64,000 bases of DNA. It comes from Macrotrachela quadricornifera. Taxonomy: Eukaryota > Rotifera > Eurotatoria > Philodinida > Philodinidae. The notes beneath the pieces were generated by a model. The model was not told the DNA's origin and made no database searches. It worked only from the letters and a program-made list of their open reading frames with translations. The DNA lies in NCBI GenBank assembly GCA_022393335.1, contig JAJEKB010021016.1:832938-896937 (forward strand). Reading direction: 5' to 3'. Below are positions 1-10,720 of the stretch, in pieces (the first letter of the stretch is position 1; each line of letters starts with the position of its first letter). The position numbers and the translations under genes were made by a program.

Positions 1-1179
1 TAATGATATAAGAATCCATTTTAATCGTAATTTAACTTGTGGTAGAAGTATTCGTTCTTCTGTTGCTAATAATGGAATTTATGGTTTTATAAACGGGAAG
101 AGAAAGTATTAATCTATTTCTGAAAACAATACTTGATATTAAACCATGGATACAAGATCCATTTCTTGTACCTATTCCTTGGAGATTGATTACATTAAAT
201 TCAAAAAATTTAACAGTAGCTATTATGTGGAATGATAATGTTGTACATCCACACTCACCTATCACTAGTTCACTTCATGAAACTGTCGAATATTTAAAAA
301 AATCTGGAATTTGAATTATTGATTGGGAACCAGTTGATCATCAGAAAAGTTGAGTTTTAATTAATGCATTATATTATTGTAATGAAGCTGAAGAAGAACG
401 AAATATTATGACTGAAGCAGGTGAACAACCTTTGTTTTTTCAACTTTTGGTAAAAATGTCGAACATTGCCTCTATTTTGGGATATTCGCCATGTTCTTTA
501 TTGTTATCATCTCATGTTTTCTAATCACCCAGCTTTTCTCTGTAGTTAAAGTTTTTGATGATTTTATGATACTATCTGACTATCTGTATAAATATAACCT
601 AAAAAGCTTCATTTACATGTTCGATCAGGAATTTCATTTTAGAAACTGTGGTATTTGATACTGTACTTTCGCCTCTTTTTAGTAGAAACAAATTAAATCA
701 TTGTTAGAGTCATGTACTCTAAGATACCATTAGATTTACTACCTTAATTTAATATTTTTGGATTGAATGAAAACAGTAAATAGTAAGCAATATTTATTAA
801 AAGCCATTTCGATATTAAATCTATCTCTGGATATAACCAATTTCTTTTGAAAGAATATTCATTTTTAAAATCATTCAAAACTTCAACTGTTAACATGGGA
901 AGCAGTGACATATCAATGCATATATGTCTAGCTAAATTTTTCATTCTATGCTGTCATTCATGTGTTGAGCAATATTACAGTGCAATAAGTTTGAAAAAAA
1001 ATTAGTATAATGGATTTCTCCAGTTCTTATGAGGTGAACCGTCTCATCTTGATTGTCTTTTAACACCTGTTGGTCTATCAGTAGCTCCTCAACATGGCAC
1101 AGCTAAATGGTAGGGTTATACTTCTATATGGAATCTTCTTGATTTTGCAGCTTTATTATTTATAAATTTAACAGCAGTA
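1..1179 (+). pseudogene. Amidase-signature (FAAH-like) hydrolase pseudogene, 5'-truncated by window edge
   Basis: The translated pieces read as an amidase-signature hydrolase of the fatty-acid-amide-hydrolase type, which cleaves amide bonds with a Ser-Ser-Lys triad. At 40-105 the motif GRSIRSSVANNGIYGF matches the family's GGSIRxPAxxNGIYG block. After a frameshift near 113-120 the frame continues with LDIKPWIQDPFLVPIPWR and VAIMWNDNVVHPHSPIT. A C-terminal block, LLTPVGLSVAPQHGTAKW followed by GYTSIWNLLDFAA, lies at about 1045-1160. In-frame stops lie at 312-314 (TGA), 351-353 (TGA) and 1111-1113 (TAG), so the gene is dead. About 500 bp between the two conserved blocks show no recognisable homology and may hold an insertion or decayed sequence. 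The 3' end abuts the TIR element at 1180. The family call is confident; the exact subfamily is inferred. Confidence 0.75.
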
Positions 1180-1592
1180 CCCAGGATTCACCAATTGGAA
1201 AATCAAGAAATTCAAGGAATTCAAGAAAATCACGTAATTTGAGAAAATTTCTAGTTTCCTTGAATTCCTTGATTTCCTTGAATTCCGAGCCATTCTCGAT
1301 AGTGAGGGTGAAGGCATCTTTCTTTTTAACAGATGTAGTGGAATTCAAGGAATTTAAGAAAATTAAGGAATTCAAGAACATTTCTAGAATTTCCTTGAAT
1401 TTCTTGATTTCCTTGAATTCCAAGGCATTCTCGATAGTGAGGGTGAAGGCATCTTTCTTTAAACAGATATAGTGGAATTCAAGGAATTGAAGAAAATTAA
1501 GAAGTTTAAGAAAAGGTTGCGGAACTTTCTTGAATATCTTTATGTTGTTGAATTCCTTATATTCCTAGAATTGCCAATTGGCGGATCCTGGG
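1180..1592. mobile_element. Non-autonomous TIR element (TA target site, CCCAGG termini) with internal tandem repeat
   Basis: The ends are inverted: CCCAGGATTCACCAATTGG at the left and the complement of CCCAGGATCCGCCAATTGG at the right. Similarity continues for about 43 bp on each side. TA flanks both ends (1178-1179 and 1593-1594), as in Tc1/mariner-type insertion. The interior has two copies of a unit of about 133 bp (1248-1380 and 1381-1514), rich in GAATTCAAGGAATT-like palindromic words. No transposase is present, so this is a MITE. The tract lies at the end of the amidase pseudogene. Confidence 0.7.
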
Positions 1593-2211
1593 TATATCTC
1601 AAATTTAATTGAATATAAACAAAATTAGAAAATAAAATCTTTTTTTTTTGTTTGCAATATAAATATGTAAAAAGTCGACTAGTTTGGTATGAAACTTGCT
1701 TAAAGCGAATATTGTGTCTTTTATGAAAAATTATTCATCCAATCTAAACGAAAATAAAAATGTCAACAACAAATATGATGTCACATTTTACTGTTCTTTA
1801 TGTATTAAGGTAAGTTTCTATATACATAAATCAACGTGACGTTGTTAGAAGAAAAAAAAATATTTTCACCTTCTATTTTTTTTTTATTAGATATAGGTGA
1901 GTAGGTTAAAAATAAATTTTATCAACATAAGGATATACGATATGTTGTAATGATTATGGTCTTTAGAAAGACTATCCTACATTTTTATTCTTTATTCAAA
2001 CGAGAATGTTTGACTGAAAAAAATAATCTGAATTATACCAAACATGTTGTCCTACGATATATGGATTAAGATAAATATATAATCGCTTTATAAACTTTCG
2101 TAAACGACAGAATATTACATTCATAATAAAAAGACAAAAAAAAAAGAGTCAAGTAAATATTTATTTTAATCTAATAATATTCGTGAACTATTTTAGATTT
2201 AAATTTTTATT

Positions 2212-3028
2212 ATGTTTATTATTTATTTTTTATTGTGCGTTATTCATTTTAATCCATCAATTGAAGATTCACAACGTCTTTTTGCCAGTGATTTTCGTGC
2301 ACCAGAACCACCTAATTCTATTCTTGCCGAATATCAAGCTTCATTTGTTCAACATAAATGGGATGGAACTGGTATATCACATATTGTAGCTGGTACAATT
2401 TATGCTAATCTTAATGTAAGACGTCTTCGAATGGATATAACTTATAATGGTATTATTTCAAGTTCACTTTTTGATTATGCAAATCAGAATAGTGATACTA
2501 CCGTTCCTAACTATATGTAAATAATTAATATATTAAATTAAAATTCTAAGAAAAATTTTATATTTTCTTTGTTTTTTATAGTTATAAATTAACACCAACA
2601 ACAGCTACAACAGGTTCATGTGAATATTATAATGTTACACCAGCTTATCCTTTATTTCCACCAAATATTCTAGTTGAATATCATGGTACTTTTACTGGAC
2701 TTGTTACTGATGATCTTTTTTATGCCAATCAAGGACCATTACAAGCATGGGATATTTTAGTTGGTGAAACAAGTGTAACAGCTTATCTTGATAAGAATAA
2801 TACATTAGTTAGGTAAAGAGAAATTATTCTTATTTAAAATTAAAATAATTTATATATATATATATATCTGTTGATAGAATGGATTTTTCATCACCATCAC
2901 GTAGTACATTTACAACAACACGTCTATTCAATATTTTACCCGGTGCACCACCTCAAAATCTTTTTTCAAATCCATGTCCAACAGGATTACCAACTTCAAC
3001 TACATCAGGTGGTAGTCGAAATATATAA
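2212..3028 (+). CDS. Putative secreted protein of 228 aa, three exons, function unknown
   Basis: Three exons join in frame: 2212-2516, 2582-2812 and 2878-3028. The introns are 65 bp each with GT-AG ends, and the summed coding length of 687 nt is exactly divisible by three. The N-terminus (MFIIYFLLCVIHF...) is a signal-peptide-like hydrophobic stretch. The mature part has alternating beta-strand-like segments (ILAEYQASFVQHKW, GTIYANLNVRRLRMDI, ILVEYHGTF), a few cysteines and a C-terminal tail rich in Ser/Thr and Pro. This recalls lipid-binding LolA/ependymin-type beta folds, but that is only an impression. The chosen ATG gives the signal peptide. An overlapping ATG at 2183 is in another frame and was rejected. 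Confidence 0.7.
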
Positions 3029-3102
3029 ACTGATATTATTTATCTTATCTATAAACTTTCTTAATATTAATTTTTAGTATATCATTGTAATATTTTTCCT
3101 TA

Positions 3103-3108
3103 AATAAA
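3103..3108 (+). terminator. AATAAA poly(A) signal
   Basis: Canonical AATAAA 75 bp after the stop codon of the three-exon secreted-protein gene. The region is AT-rich, so chance occurrence is possible. Confidence 0.4.
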
Positions 3109-3903
3109 TCTACTAAAAATAATGACATATTTATACCATATCAAACTGGAAGACTCGATTCAATATTACTTGAATCAAATATTAAGTTTCTTTCATTTAT
3201 AATATTTCGTGATATTCGGCACATTTTCATTTATAACATGGTCGAAATCATTTAAAGAATAGCGAATATCATCAAAACATGTTGACCGTTATTTTAACGA
3301 ATAGCAATATTTAATATTAATTTTAATAAATCGGTATTCGTTAGACTAATGTGAAGAACATTATAGTACTATCTAGACAAGATACGTAGATCATATATTT
3401 CTCATATCAAGTTGAAAGAAAGTTTCTATTGAAGAATATTTTTCGAGAAGTAGAAACACGATCTATCTTATCTACTCTGATTGAAATAAAATGAAACAAG
3501 GATAAATATTTAATTGAAAGAATATCGAGATTAATATTTTTTTTTACTTTCAATAGTATGTAAAGCATTTATCGGAACTTGAAAAAGCTATTTTCAGTGT
3601 ACATCCATACATATTTACAATTTGATGTAATAAACAAACTAATATTTCAAGTTTTCTTATATGTTAAATTTTTTAGTAGTAGGAACTTTTAGAAATATTT
3701 GGTTCTAAATGAAATAGTAAAAAATATAAGTATCATTTTAGTTGTTATGTAAAATATGTGTTTTTTTGCATATTTTTATTTATCAATTAAAATATATGAT
3801 AAAAGAATAAAGTTACAGCCAATAGAAATGAAAATATTAATATTCAATACTACGACTGTAATCATTATTTTCTATCATCGTTTAGTTGCCTTCACTTGAG
3901 TCC
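3109..3903. other. Intergenic AT-rich DNA
   Basis: Between the convergent ends of two secreted-protein genes. No open frame with coding character, RNA gene or repeat family was recognised. Confidence 0.4.
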
Positions 3904-5144
3904 TTAATATCTTTCTTCAGATGCGGGAGCACCTGTTGAAAATTCTTCTTCAGATCCAGGAGCACCTGTTGAAAATTCTTCTTCAGATCCAGGAGCACCT
4001 GTTGAGAGTTCTTCTTCGGATCCAGGAGCACCTGTTGAGAGTTCTTCTTCGGATCCAGGAGCACCTGTTGAGAGTTCTTCTTCGGATCCAGGAGCACCTG
4101 TTGAGAGTTCTTCTTCAGATCCAGGAGCACCTGTTGAGAGTTCTTCTTCGGATCCAGGAGCACCTGTTGAGAGTTCCTCTTCGGATCCAGGAGCACCAGT
4201 TGAGAATTCTTCTACTGTAGTAAATTCTGTTTGTGGTTCTTCTGTAGTAGTAGATGCTTGTGTTTCGGGTGCTGGTGTAGTTGTAGATGCAGGCACAGCA
4301 GTTGTTGAGGGTCTATATAAATTCAAAAAAAAAGTATCATTTTTTTACTAATTTCAAGATGAAAACTTTGGATACTCTTACTTTGTTGGACGTGCTGTAG
4401 TAGGTCTGGAGAAATTCAAGAAAAATATTAGTTTTTTACTTATTTCAAGATAAAGATACTCTTACTTTGGTGGACGTGCTGTAGTAGGTCTGTAGAAATT
4501 CAAGAAAAGTATTAGTTTTTTATTTATTTCAAGATGAAGATAGTCTTACTTTGGTGGATGTGTTGCAGTTGGTCTGTATAAATTTAAGAAAAGTATAAAT
4601 TTTTCTATTTATTTCAAGATGAAGAAAGTCTTACTTTGGTGGACGCCATCCTCCAATATGAGGTGGACGCCATCCTCCGATATGTGGTGGACGCCAGCCA
4701 CCATGGTGATTGTGTGGTGGTCGCCAGATACCTATATGACCTGGATGTTCGGCATGATCATTGCTTCTATGTAGACAAAAAATTAAGAATAGTTAGTTGA
4801 TGTATTTCGAATATGAAAAAATTTTTAATGTTCTTACTCTGATTCGCTGTGTTGTGGACGAGATGGAACTGATGGATGTTGACTAATCTCTTGCGAGCTA
4901 TTGATGTATGTGAAATTAGCCTTTTGTCACAGAAAATAACTAAGGAAAACACTTACTCAGCACTATCACTATCCGAATGCGATCGATCTCCTGGTCGTGA
5001 ACCAGGTTTGCGGCCGCCATCTACAATAGAAGTTCATGCATTTTTATTAGTATTTGAAGCAAAATATATTATAAACTTACGAGGTCGGCCTGCAACGGCA
5101 ACTACTAATAATAACACAAGTAAAAAACTAGTTTGCTTGAGCAT
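3904..5144 (-). CDS. Secreted repeat protein of 261 aa with GGWRPPHI, KPTTARPP and STGAPGSEEEL repeats, eight exons
   Basis: Eight exons join with consistent phases: 5144-5081, 5020-4957, 4882-4838, 4766-4635, 4573-4550, 4489-4466, 4405-4382 and 4312-3904. The total is 786 nt. The protein starts with a clear signal peptide (MLKQTSFLLVLLLVVAVAG). A charged segment follows, then His/Trp-rich GGWRPPHI repeats in exon 4. Three exons of only 24 nt then encode KPTATHPP, KPTTARPP and KPTTARPT. The last exon holds a Thr/Pro-rich stretch and nine copies of the 11-residue unit STGAPGSEEEL. The low-complexity, Ser/Thr-rich acidic composition suggests a mucin-like or structural secreted protein, possibly O-glycosylated. 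No enzyme domain is visible. The three micro-exons plus their introns are near-identical tandem duplicates of about 84 bp, so the gene appears to grow by duplicating exon-intron units. The function is not known. Confidence 0.8.
3915..4205. repeat. Coding minisatellite, 33-bp unit, about nine copies
   Basis: A 33-bp unit (core GATCCAGGAGCACCTGTTGA) is repeated head to tail and encodes the acidic 11-mer of the last exon of the minus-strand repeat protein. Copies differ mostly at synonymous sites (CTT/CTC, GGA/CGGA), which fits recent unequal exchange while the frame is kept. Confidence 0.9.
4370..4630. repeat. Tandem duplication of a 24-nt exon plus flanking intron, three copies, unit about 84 bp
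   Basis: Three blocks share the order intron tail, 24-nt exon, GTAAGA donor and intron head. The exons lie at 4382-4405, 4466-4489 and 4550-4573. Both coding and intronic parts are alike, so whole exon-intron units were copied. Confidence 0.8.
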
Positions 5145-6103
5145 GTTTTAGTCAATCATAACTTTAATTTCGGATATCAATAGCTTTATATACTGCTAGG
5201 TTTAGTATGTTACTGTCATTTGATACCAATGCAGATTTTTTCTAAAACCATCCTTATAAATTAAAAAAAATTGATATTTTGTGTGATTTTTCAATTAATT
5301 TTATGATACTCAAATATCAAAAAGGCTCAAATATTATTTTATATCAGATAAAAGGATTAGAGAATTTTGCTGATTGTTACACTTTTAGTGCATAGTTTAT
5401 TTTTATTTTTAAATCAAATGAAAGATTACTATAAATTTTTTACTATAGACACATTCGATTATTTTCTTGTCAGTACGTTAGCTGAATTGTGTGGGTTGAT
5501 TTCAGTAAAATATAAGTTTAAATCATAACTCGAATATTTTACTAGTCATGAAATTTATTAGCATTAAACTTAATGATATGAACAATGATCTTATATCTTC
5601 GTCATTAGCAATATCAAAATGTTAAAAAACAATTATATTGAATATTTATTCGTTATAATTTTCAGTACAACATGAAAGATAAACCATTTGATTGATTTTT
5701 GAATCATCAAAACAAAACAAAAAAAAAAATAAGAAGCGAGAATGATTTTTTATGCGATCATTACTTTCGTTCTCTTACATATCTAATCTGAGTAATAATT
5801 TCGTTTGCCCTTGAGAACAAAAAGGATAAAAAAAAAGAAAGGTTACACTAAAATGGTTATTCGTAAAATCAATTAAAACGAAGCTCTATTTAATATATTT
5901 TAAATATTATCTTAAATGAGGTGCTAAACAATGATAGAATTATTTAGTAATCCACAATTAATTATCATAATCATATGATTTTATGATAAAACATTACTTA
6001 TGTTATATATTTCAATTATTATTAAAAAATTCTTTTATAAAATTATATTCACTATTGATATAAAACTTCAATGAATACAATAAAATAAAATAAAATATTA
6101 TTT
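5145..6103. other. Intergenic AT-rich DNA
   Basis: Upstream of the repeat-protein gene and downstream of the acetyltransferase gene. Homopolymer A/T runs are common. No gene or repeat family was recognised. Confidence 0.4.
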
Positions 6104-6598
6104 TTAAATAAAAAATAATGTCATTGGAACAGAATCATATCCAGTTTCTGGTAAATCTTTCATATAATTCGATTGACCAATTCCTAAGATAAAACCTGCT
6201 TTTTCATACATTCTAATTGCTTTTTTATTCGTACGTTCTGTTTGTAAATGAATATATTTATATCCACGTCTATGATACCATGCAATAATATTTTTTAATA
6301 AACTTGTACCAATACCACGACCTTGTGCGGATTTTCTTACTCCAAATAATGTTATTAAAAGTCCACCACTTGATCCAATATTAAACATTAATGCACATCC
6401 AACACATATATCATTTTCATGTGCACACCATATGTGATTTGCATTACGAATTGTTTCACGTAAATCACCATATGTAAAACTTTTTTGAAATAATGGATAT
6501 AGAACATCTTCTAATTCCCATAATGGATAATTAAGATGATGAGTAATTTTAATTGGTGCTAAAAAATATGAAATTTGTTGACTGGATGAACGAAACAT
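6104..6598 (-). CDS. GNAT-family N-acetyltransferase, 164 aa, intronless
   Basis: Members transfer the acetyl group of acetyl-CoA to an amine; the substrate cannot be read from sequence. The acetyl-CoA binding loop (motif A) is QGRGIG at residues 92-97, preceded by a beta-strand (LLITLFGV). The C-terminal helix motif NKKAIRMYEKAGF (residues 124-136) matches the N-x-x-A-x-x-x-Y-x-x-x-GF signature of the fold. The length is normal for a single GNAT domain and no frame break is seen. The start is the first ATG of the frame. Both neighbours are unrelated intergenic stretches, so no pathway context is available. The domain call is confident. Confidence 0.85.
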   Translation of the reverse strand: MFRSSSQQISYFLAPIKITHHLNYPLWELEDVLYPLFQKSFTYGDLRETIRNANHIWCAHENDICVGCALMFNIGSSGGLLITLFGVRKSAQGRGIGTSLLKNIIAWYHRRGYKYIHLQTERTNKKAIRMYEKAGFILGIGQSNYMKDLPETGYDSVPMTLFFI

Positions 6599-7118
6599 TA
6601 TTATTACTGTTAAATAGTATTCATAAAAAGAAATAACATATTCTTTATTGTGTTTCGATTTTCTTGTTTTTTTTTTATCCTTATACTGTATAGGTGATTT
6701 ACATCACACATACAGTTACGAATAATGAAGATTTTATATACATATGCTTTAGCAGTTAGAAAAACAAATTATTATGATTACTTTTTCACGTGGATAAAAA
6801 AAATAAATACTAAAAAAATATTTTTTTGTGATTTACTTATCTTGCTTTTATAATAATTACAAAAAGAACAAATATTTAAGAAATTTCGGTATATAAATTA
6901 TCCATAGTAAATAAAACTTTATTTTTATCAATATATATTGAAATATTTGCATAAAGTAGTTAATATTTAACATTTGGATTTGTTTCAATATAAAAAATTA
7001 TTGAAATAAAATCATTATTATTTTATAAAATATTTGTAAATAAAAGAGCTACTTATAATGATGTTATCGTAGATAAAAATCTATTTATTGATATGATATA
7101 ACCTTGAAGTTTTTTTCG
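6599..7118. other. Intergenic AT-rich DNA
   Basis: Presumed 5' flank of the acetyltransferase gene, running up to the Merlin-like element. Nothing specific was recognised. Confidence 0.4.
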
Positions 7119-7904
7119 GTATCAGTCGGATATGTCGACGTATTATATCTGAAAAATTGAAAACTAGCTATAGATATCTATTTAATATATTACAAAATGG
7201 AATGTTAAATACCAAATAAAAAATTAAAATGAAATCGGTCAAATCGATGAAAGTCTAATGAGAGGAAGAAGGAAATATAACCGTGGAAAACTGCTTCTAG
7301 GAGATGCAACTCTACGATCAAGAAAAAATGATCCAAATGTTGTTAGAGGTCCTTGGGTTTTTGGGCTCGTTCAGATGGAAAAAAGGATTCAAGGTTGTTT
7401 CGTGTCTTTAAAAGAGATGAATCCACCTTACGAGCAATTATGCAGCGAAATGTTGCCACTGGTTCTATCATTATGGCAGATGAATGGAAAGCATACAGTA
7501 ATATTTCAAGGTGACTTGGCTTCAATTTTATCCATAGAATAGTTAATCATTCTAAAAGCTTCGTAAATCCGATTGATGGAACAAATACACAAAGAATTGA
7601 AGCAAATTGGGGTTAGATGAAGACAAAATTGATTAAATCAATGAGAGAACCAAAGAAAATATATTACAGGATCATTCGCCTGAATACTGGTGGAGAGGAA
7701 TCCATAATACAAACCCTTTTCTTGATATCATTGCTGAAATTCAACGTCCGAAGCCTTTACAATGAATTCTAAGACTTTCAACTTTTATCTTTTTTTTTAA
7801 TTTTTAATTGCGTATTTAACATTTGATTTAGTAATATATTAAATAGATATCTATAGCTGGTTTTCAATTTTTCAGACATAATACGTCGACATATCCGACT
7901 AATA
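7119..7904 (+). mobile_element. Merlin (IS1016/ISXO2-like) DNA transposon remnant with 75-bp TIRs
   Basis: The ends are long inverted repeats: 7119-7193 (starts GTATCAGTCGGATATGTCGA) and 7831-7904, near-perfect over about 75 bp. The interior, about 0.64 kb, encodes a broken DDE transposase of the ISXO2-like type. No clean target-site duplication was seen. Confidence 0.75.
7255..7770 (+). pseudogene. ISXO2-like/Merlin DDE transposase, frameshifted
   Basis: This is the transposase of the surrounding TIR element, a cut-and-paste enzyme with an RNase-H-like DDE core. Pieces in different frames read RRKYNRGK, GPWVFGLVQ, then DESTLRAIMQRNVATGSII, then ADEWKAYSN (second catalytic Asp, about 7475-7500). 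Further on are NHSKSFVNPIDGTNTQRIE and ANW (Glu). These match the family order YxRGR...WVFGG...DxxxAYxxL...VNHSxxFVdP..GxHTNxIExxW. At least two frame changes and one in-frame stop (after ANWG, near 7616) disable it. The ATG at 7258 opens the N-terminal piece only. Confidence 0.75.
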
Positions 7905-7907
7905 CTT

Positions 7908-8450
7908 GCTTAGACATATTTAGGATTATATGCAGAGTTTCAGGCTTCTAAGTCTTGTATTTCGCCATAGCTCACCATTTCTTATATGCTAGGTGCATGT
8001 AACCTGTTAGCGGATGATCCATCATAAATACCAGAAGATGCAGCATGAAAAGCTCTACAATCTACAATATAAACCTTATACTAATTGTGTCCTTCTCTAT
8101 TTTGAAAATAATAGCAAAACTCTATGAACTGCCCATCTCAGCATCGAGAATCGATTGCTCAGAAAACTGTTTATTTTGAAAGAAAAAGTGCATAATCAAC
8201 ATCCGCTTTATGTTGTAGCTTGTAAAGCTTTCACACTGCATCTTTTGGTATATTTTGTTTTATTATAATAAAATATTTTTGAGAATGAGAATATCAGATG
8301 CAAAATTCTTTCGTTTATTATAAGTCACGTATTAAGTAGCGTATAAAAAATTGCATGTCACTCGCGTAAAAGAAATGATAGATTACGATAAAGTAGAAGA
8401 CTTAGAATTCTGAAATTTTACATATAATCCTAAATATGTCTAAGCATTAT
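7908..8450. mobile_element. Second TIR element, about 540 bp, immediately next to the Merlin remnant
   Basis: The left end 7908-7957 (GCTTAGACATATTTAGGATT and onward to TCTAAGTCTT) is repeated inverted at 8397-8446 with few mismatches. No transposase is visible inside. The element begins within about 5 bp of the Merlin right TIR, so the two may form a composite or a nested insertion. Confidence 0.65.
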
Positions 8451-8609
8451 AATAGAATACTTGAACTCAAACGGCGACTTTTAGAAGAATCGGTCGAAAA
8501 AACTTTTCTAGTGCCCTATATACTTTAACTGGGCGTGATTGATGTTCAGATGTTCCATGTCCTTAGCAGAATAAAGTTGAATGCAAACCTGCAAGTAATT
8601 TCGTTCATA

Positions 8610-9012
8610 AAAAAAACTCATTTTATGATTTTTTCCCACCTATTATTGATTGGAATAGCATTTGAAATGGCGCTTTCTGTTGGATTTGACAATGGATCAG
8701 AAACATATCCAACTCCTTCAGATTGGAATGTATTCATCACCTAACTTCTGTTTCATTGTTGAGATGATGGATTCTAGCATATCGTCCTCGTGTAATTGAG
8801 CAATACTCTTCAGATTTATCTCGATGTTTTGATAAAGTACGTTGTGTGTTTTTACCCAATTCAATGTTTGAGTAATTTTCTTTTTGTGTACTGTCAGAAT
8901 TTTTCAAGTTGAGTACGTTCAGGAAGATGAGCTCCGACAAAAACCACTTTAAGTGTATCACACAAATCATTCAATGTCAATGGTAAACTTTTGACAATAT
9001 TCGGCACATTTT
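8610..9012 (-). pseudogene. Helitron-associated polyprotein remnant (N-terminal region)
   Basis: Minus-strand pieces read VPNIVKSLPLTLNDLCDTLK, VVFVGAHLPERTQLEKF, ITQTLNWVKTHNVLYQNIEI, IAQLHEDDMLESIISTMKQK and GVGYVSDPLSNPTESAIS, in successive frames. I recognise this order from the region that precedes the helicase in animal Helitron-type polyproteins; the assignment is from memory of the family. The frames shift at least twice and the helicase/nuclease parts are absent, so this is a small relic of a rolling-circle transposon. Confidence 0.5.
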
Positions 9013-9039
9013 ATAGAAAAGTAATGCAATTGTTTTTTA

Positions 9040-9430
9040 ATGTTGCTTGGGCAGTTGTACTTGACTGAAAAGGCGAATGAAGCTTTATTGTATAGGATGT
9101 GCAGTGAGTCCTTAGCCAAAGAAAAACTTGAATATTTTCATTACGACTCGACTAAACGGGCTCATTTTTTTACCAAGGATAAAGACATGTTCACACTTCA
9201 AAACCATCGGGACAAGGTTGAGAAAAACCTTTGATAGGTATCACTATTGAATTTAACGAGAAAACTTTACTTTTTCGCATATAGGAAAACAACAAAATGC
9301 AGGATAGTGTAAAAGGCATTTAATTGTAAAGAAAATTGAGTATTTCCATTACCGCTCGACTATACCAGCTTATTTTTTAACTAAGGATAGAGGCATGTTC
9401 ATATCCTAAATCCATACGGGCACGCTTAGT
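9040..9430. repeat. Two degenerate direct repeats, spaced about 220 bp
   Basis: A block at about 9128-9215 (TTGAATATTTTCATTACGAC...ACATGTTCACAC) recurs with mismatches at about 9347-9430 (TTGAGTATTTCCATTACCGC...GCATGTTCATAT). No coding sense is kept. Likely a decayed repeat or transposon tail. Confidence 0.5.
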
Positions 9431-10600
9431 GAGAAGTGTAGTTTTCAAGATAGCGAAAATTTTCTTAGAAAAAGAATTATAAAAAAAATCTTTTAATAAA
9501 CTTTTTAGAAAGGATAAAACTTCATATCAAAACCTAAATATTTTTCGAATATTTATATTCAATGAATCGAAAAAAATGAAATTGGCTGTTAACGAACAAC
9601 TAAACTAAAATAATGAATATGAATTTTGACAAATAAAACGTTTATTTTTTTGTTTATAAATAAGTCACGTTTTTTAATAAAAACTCATTTTATTTATTTC
9701 AATTCAAATAATTTATATTATTAACGTTTTAATTGAAAATAATATTTATAATTGTTAAAAAAAAAAGACTATCGATGCAAATATAGATGTCATCCCTCAA
9801 TCAACATTGAAGTAAACGATCCAGGCCTCTATTCGATGTTAACGTAACGAAAAAACATATGGCCACTAAAATTGTATTAATAATGAAACTATTTTTATTT
9901 TTATGATGTATTTCTAAATTCAAAATTATCAATAAATAAATTGAAAGAATATAATTTATAAAATACAAATGAATAATGAATTTTGAATAAGACAATGATA
10001 ATAAATTCAATCATTTTAAGTATCTTGATTTTGTATTTCTCTAATTTCTTAATCAATTGTTTGTTTACTTAGATAGAATTTAATGGAATAACAATCATTA
10101 TTCAAACTTCTCTCACATTATTTTTATTTTTCTAGAAGATATACGAGAATTTATTTGTAAAATTTTTCCACGACAAATTCATTAGTATATGGATTGAAAC
10201 AAATCATTTATCACCCACATTAAATAATCTAATTTATTGTCATAAAATAATATAATCTACGTTTGTGTTTCTATTGAACGAATTCTAAATTTTCGAACAA
10301 TCCAAAGCAGCATCTATGTGATCTATAATTTAGTTTATTCGTTTATTGCAAATTGAATATTAAAACCAATATGAATAGATCAATCCAACATTTCTTTCCA
10401 ATATTAACATAGAAACGTTTATTTTCTATGAGTTTTCTATTACAAAATAATTTGAAAAAAATAATAATAAACTTTTCTCATTGCAATACGAGCACTACAT
10501 ACGTTAGTATGCATTATTTCGAAAAAACAATAATAACGATGAAGGTTAAGGACAACCAAATCTAATATTAACATTCTTCTTTTCATCAACAAGTAAATTA
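9431..10600. other. Intergenic AT-rich DNA
   Basis: About 1.2 kb of AT-rich sequence. Short open frames have no protein-like composition. Nothing further was recognised. Confidence 0.4.
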
Positions 10601-10604
10601 TGAT

Positions 10605-10720
10605 ATAAAATATAATAATTGAATGAATGAATAGATTTATTCAAATAATATATATGTAGTGAAACTTGAGATTGTTATTTGAATAAATCTATTCATTCAT
10701 TCATTCATTATATTTTATAT
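10605..10720. repeat. Hairpin-forming inverted repeat (GAAT-repeat arms)
   Basis: The left arm GAATGAATGAATAGATTTAT... (10621-10648) is complementary to 10675-10702, with about 26 bp between them. Flanking ATAAAATATAAT/ATTATATTTTAT extends the pairing. It is either a short foldback element or an extruding palindrome. Confidence 0.7.

Noticed and set aside
3921..4220. CRISPR-like regular repeat array
   Set aside because: The unit is contiguous 33-bp coding sequence without unique spacers and lies in a eukaryotic gene, so it is a minisatellite.
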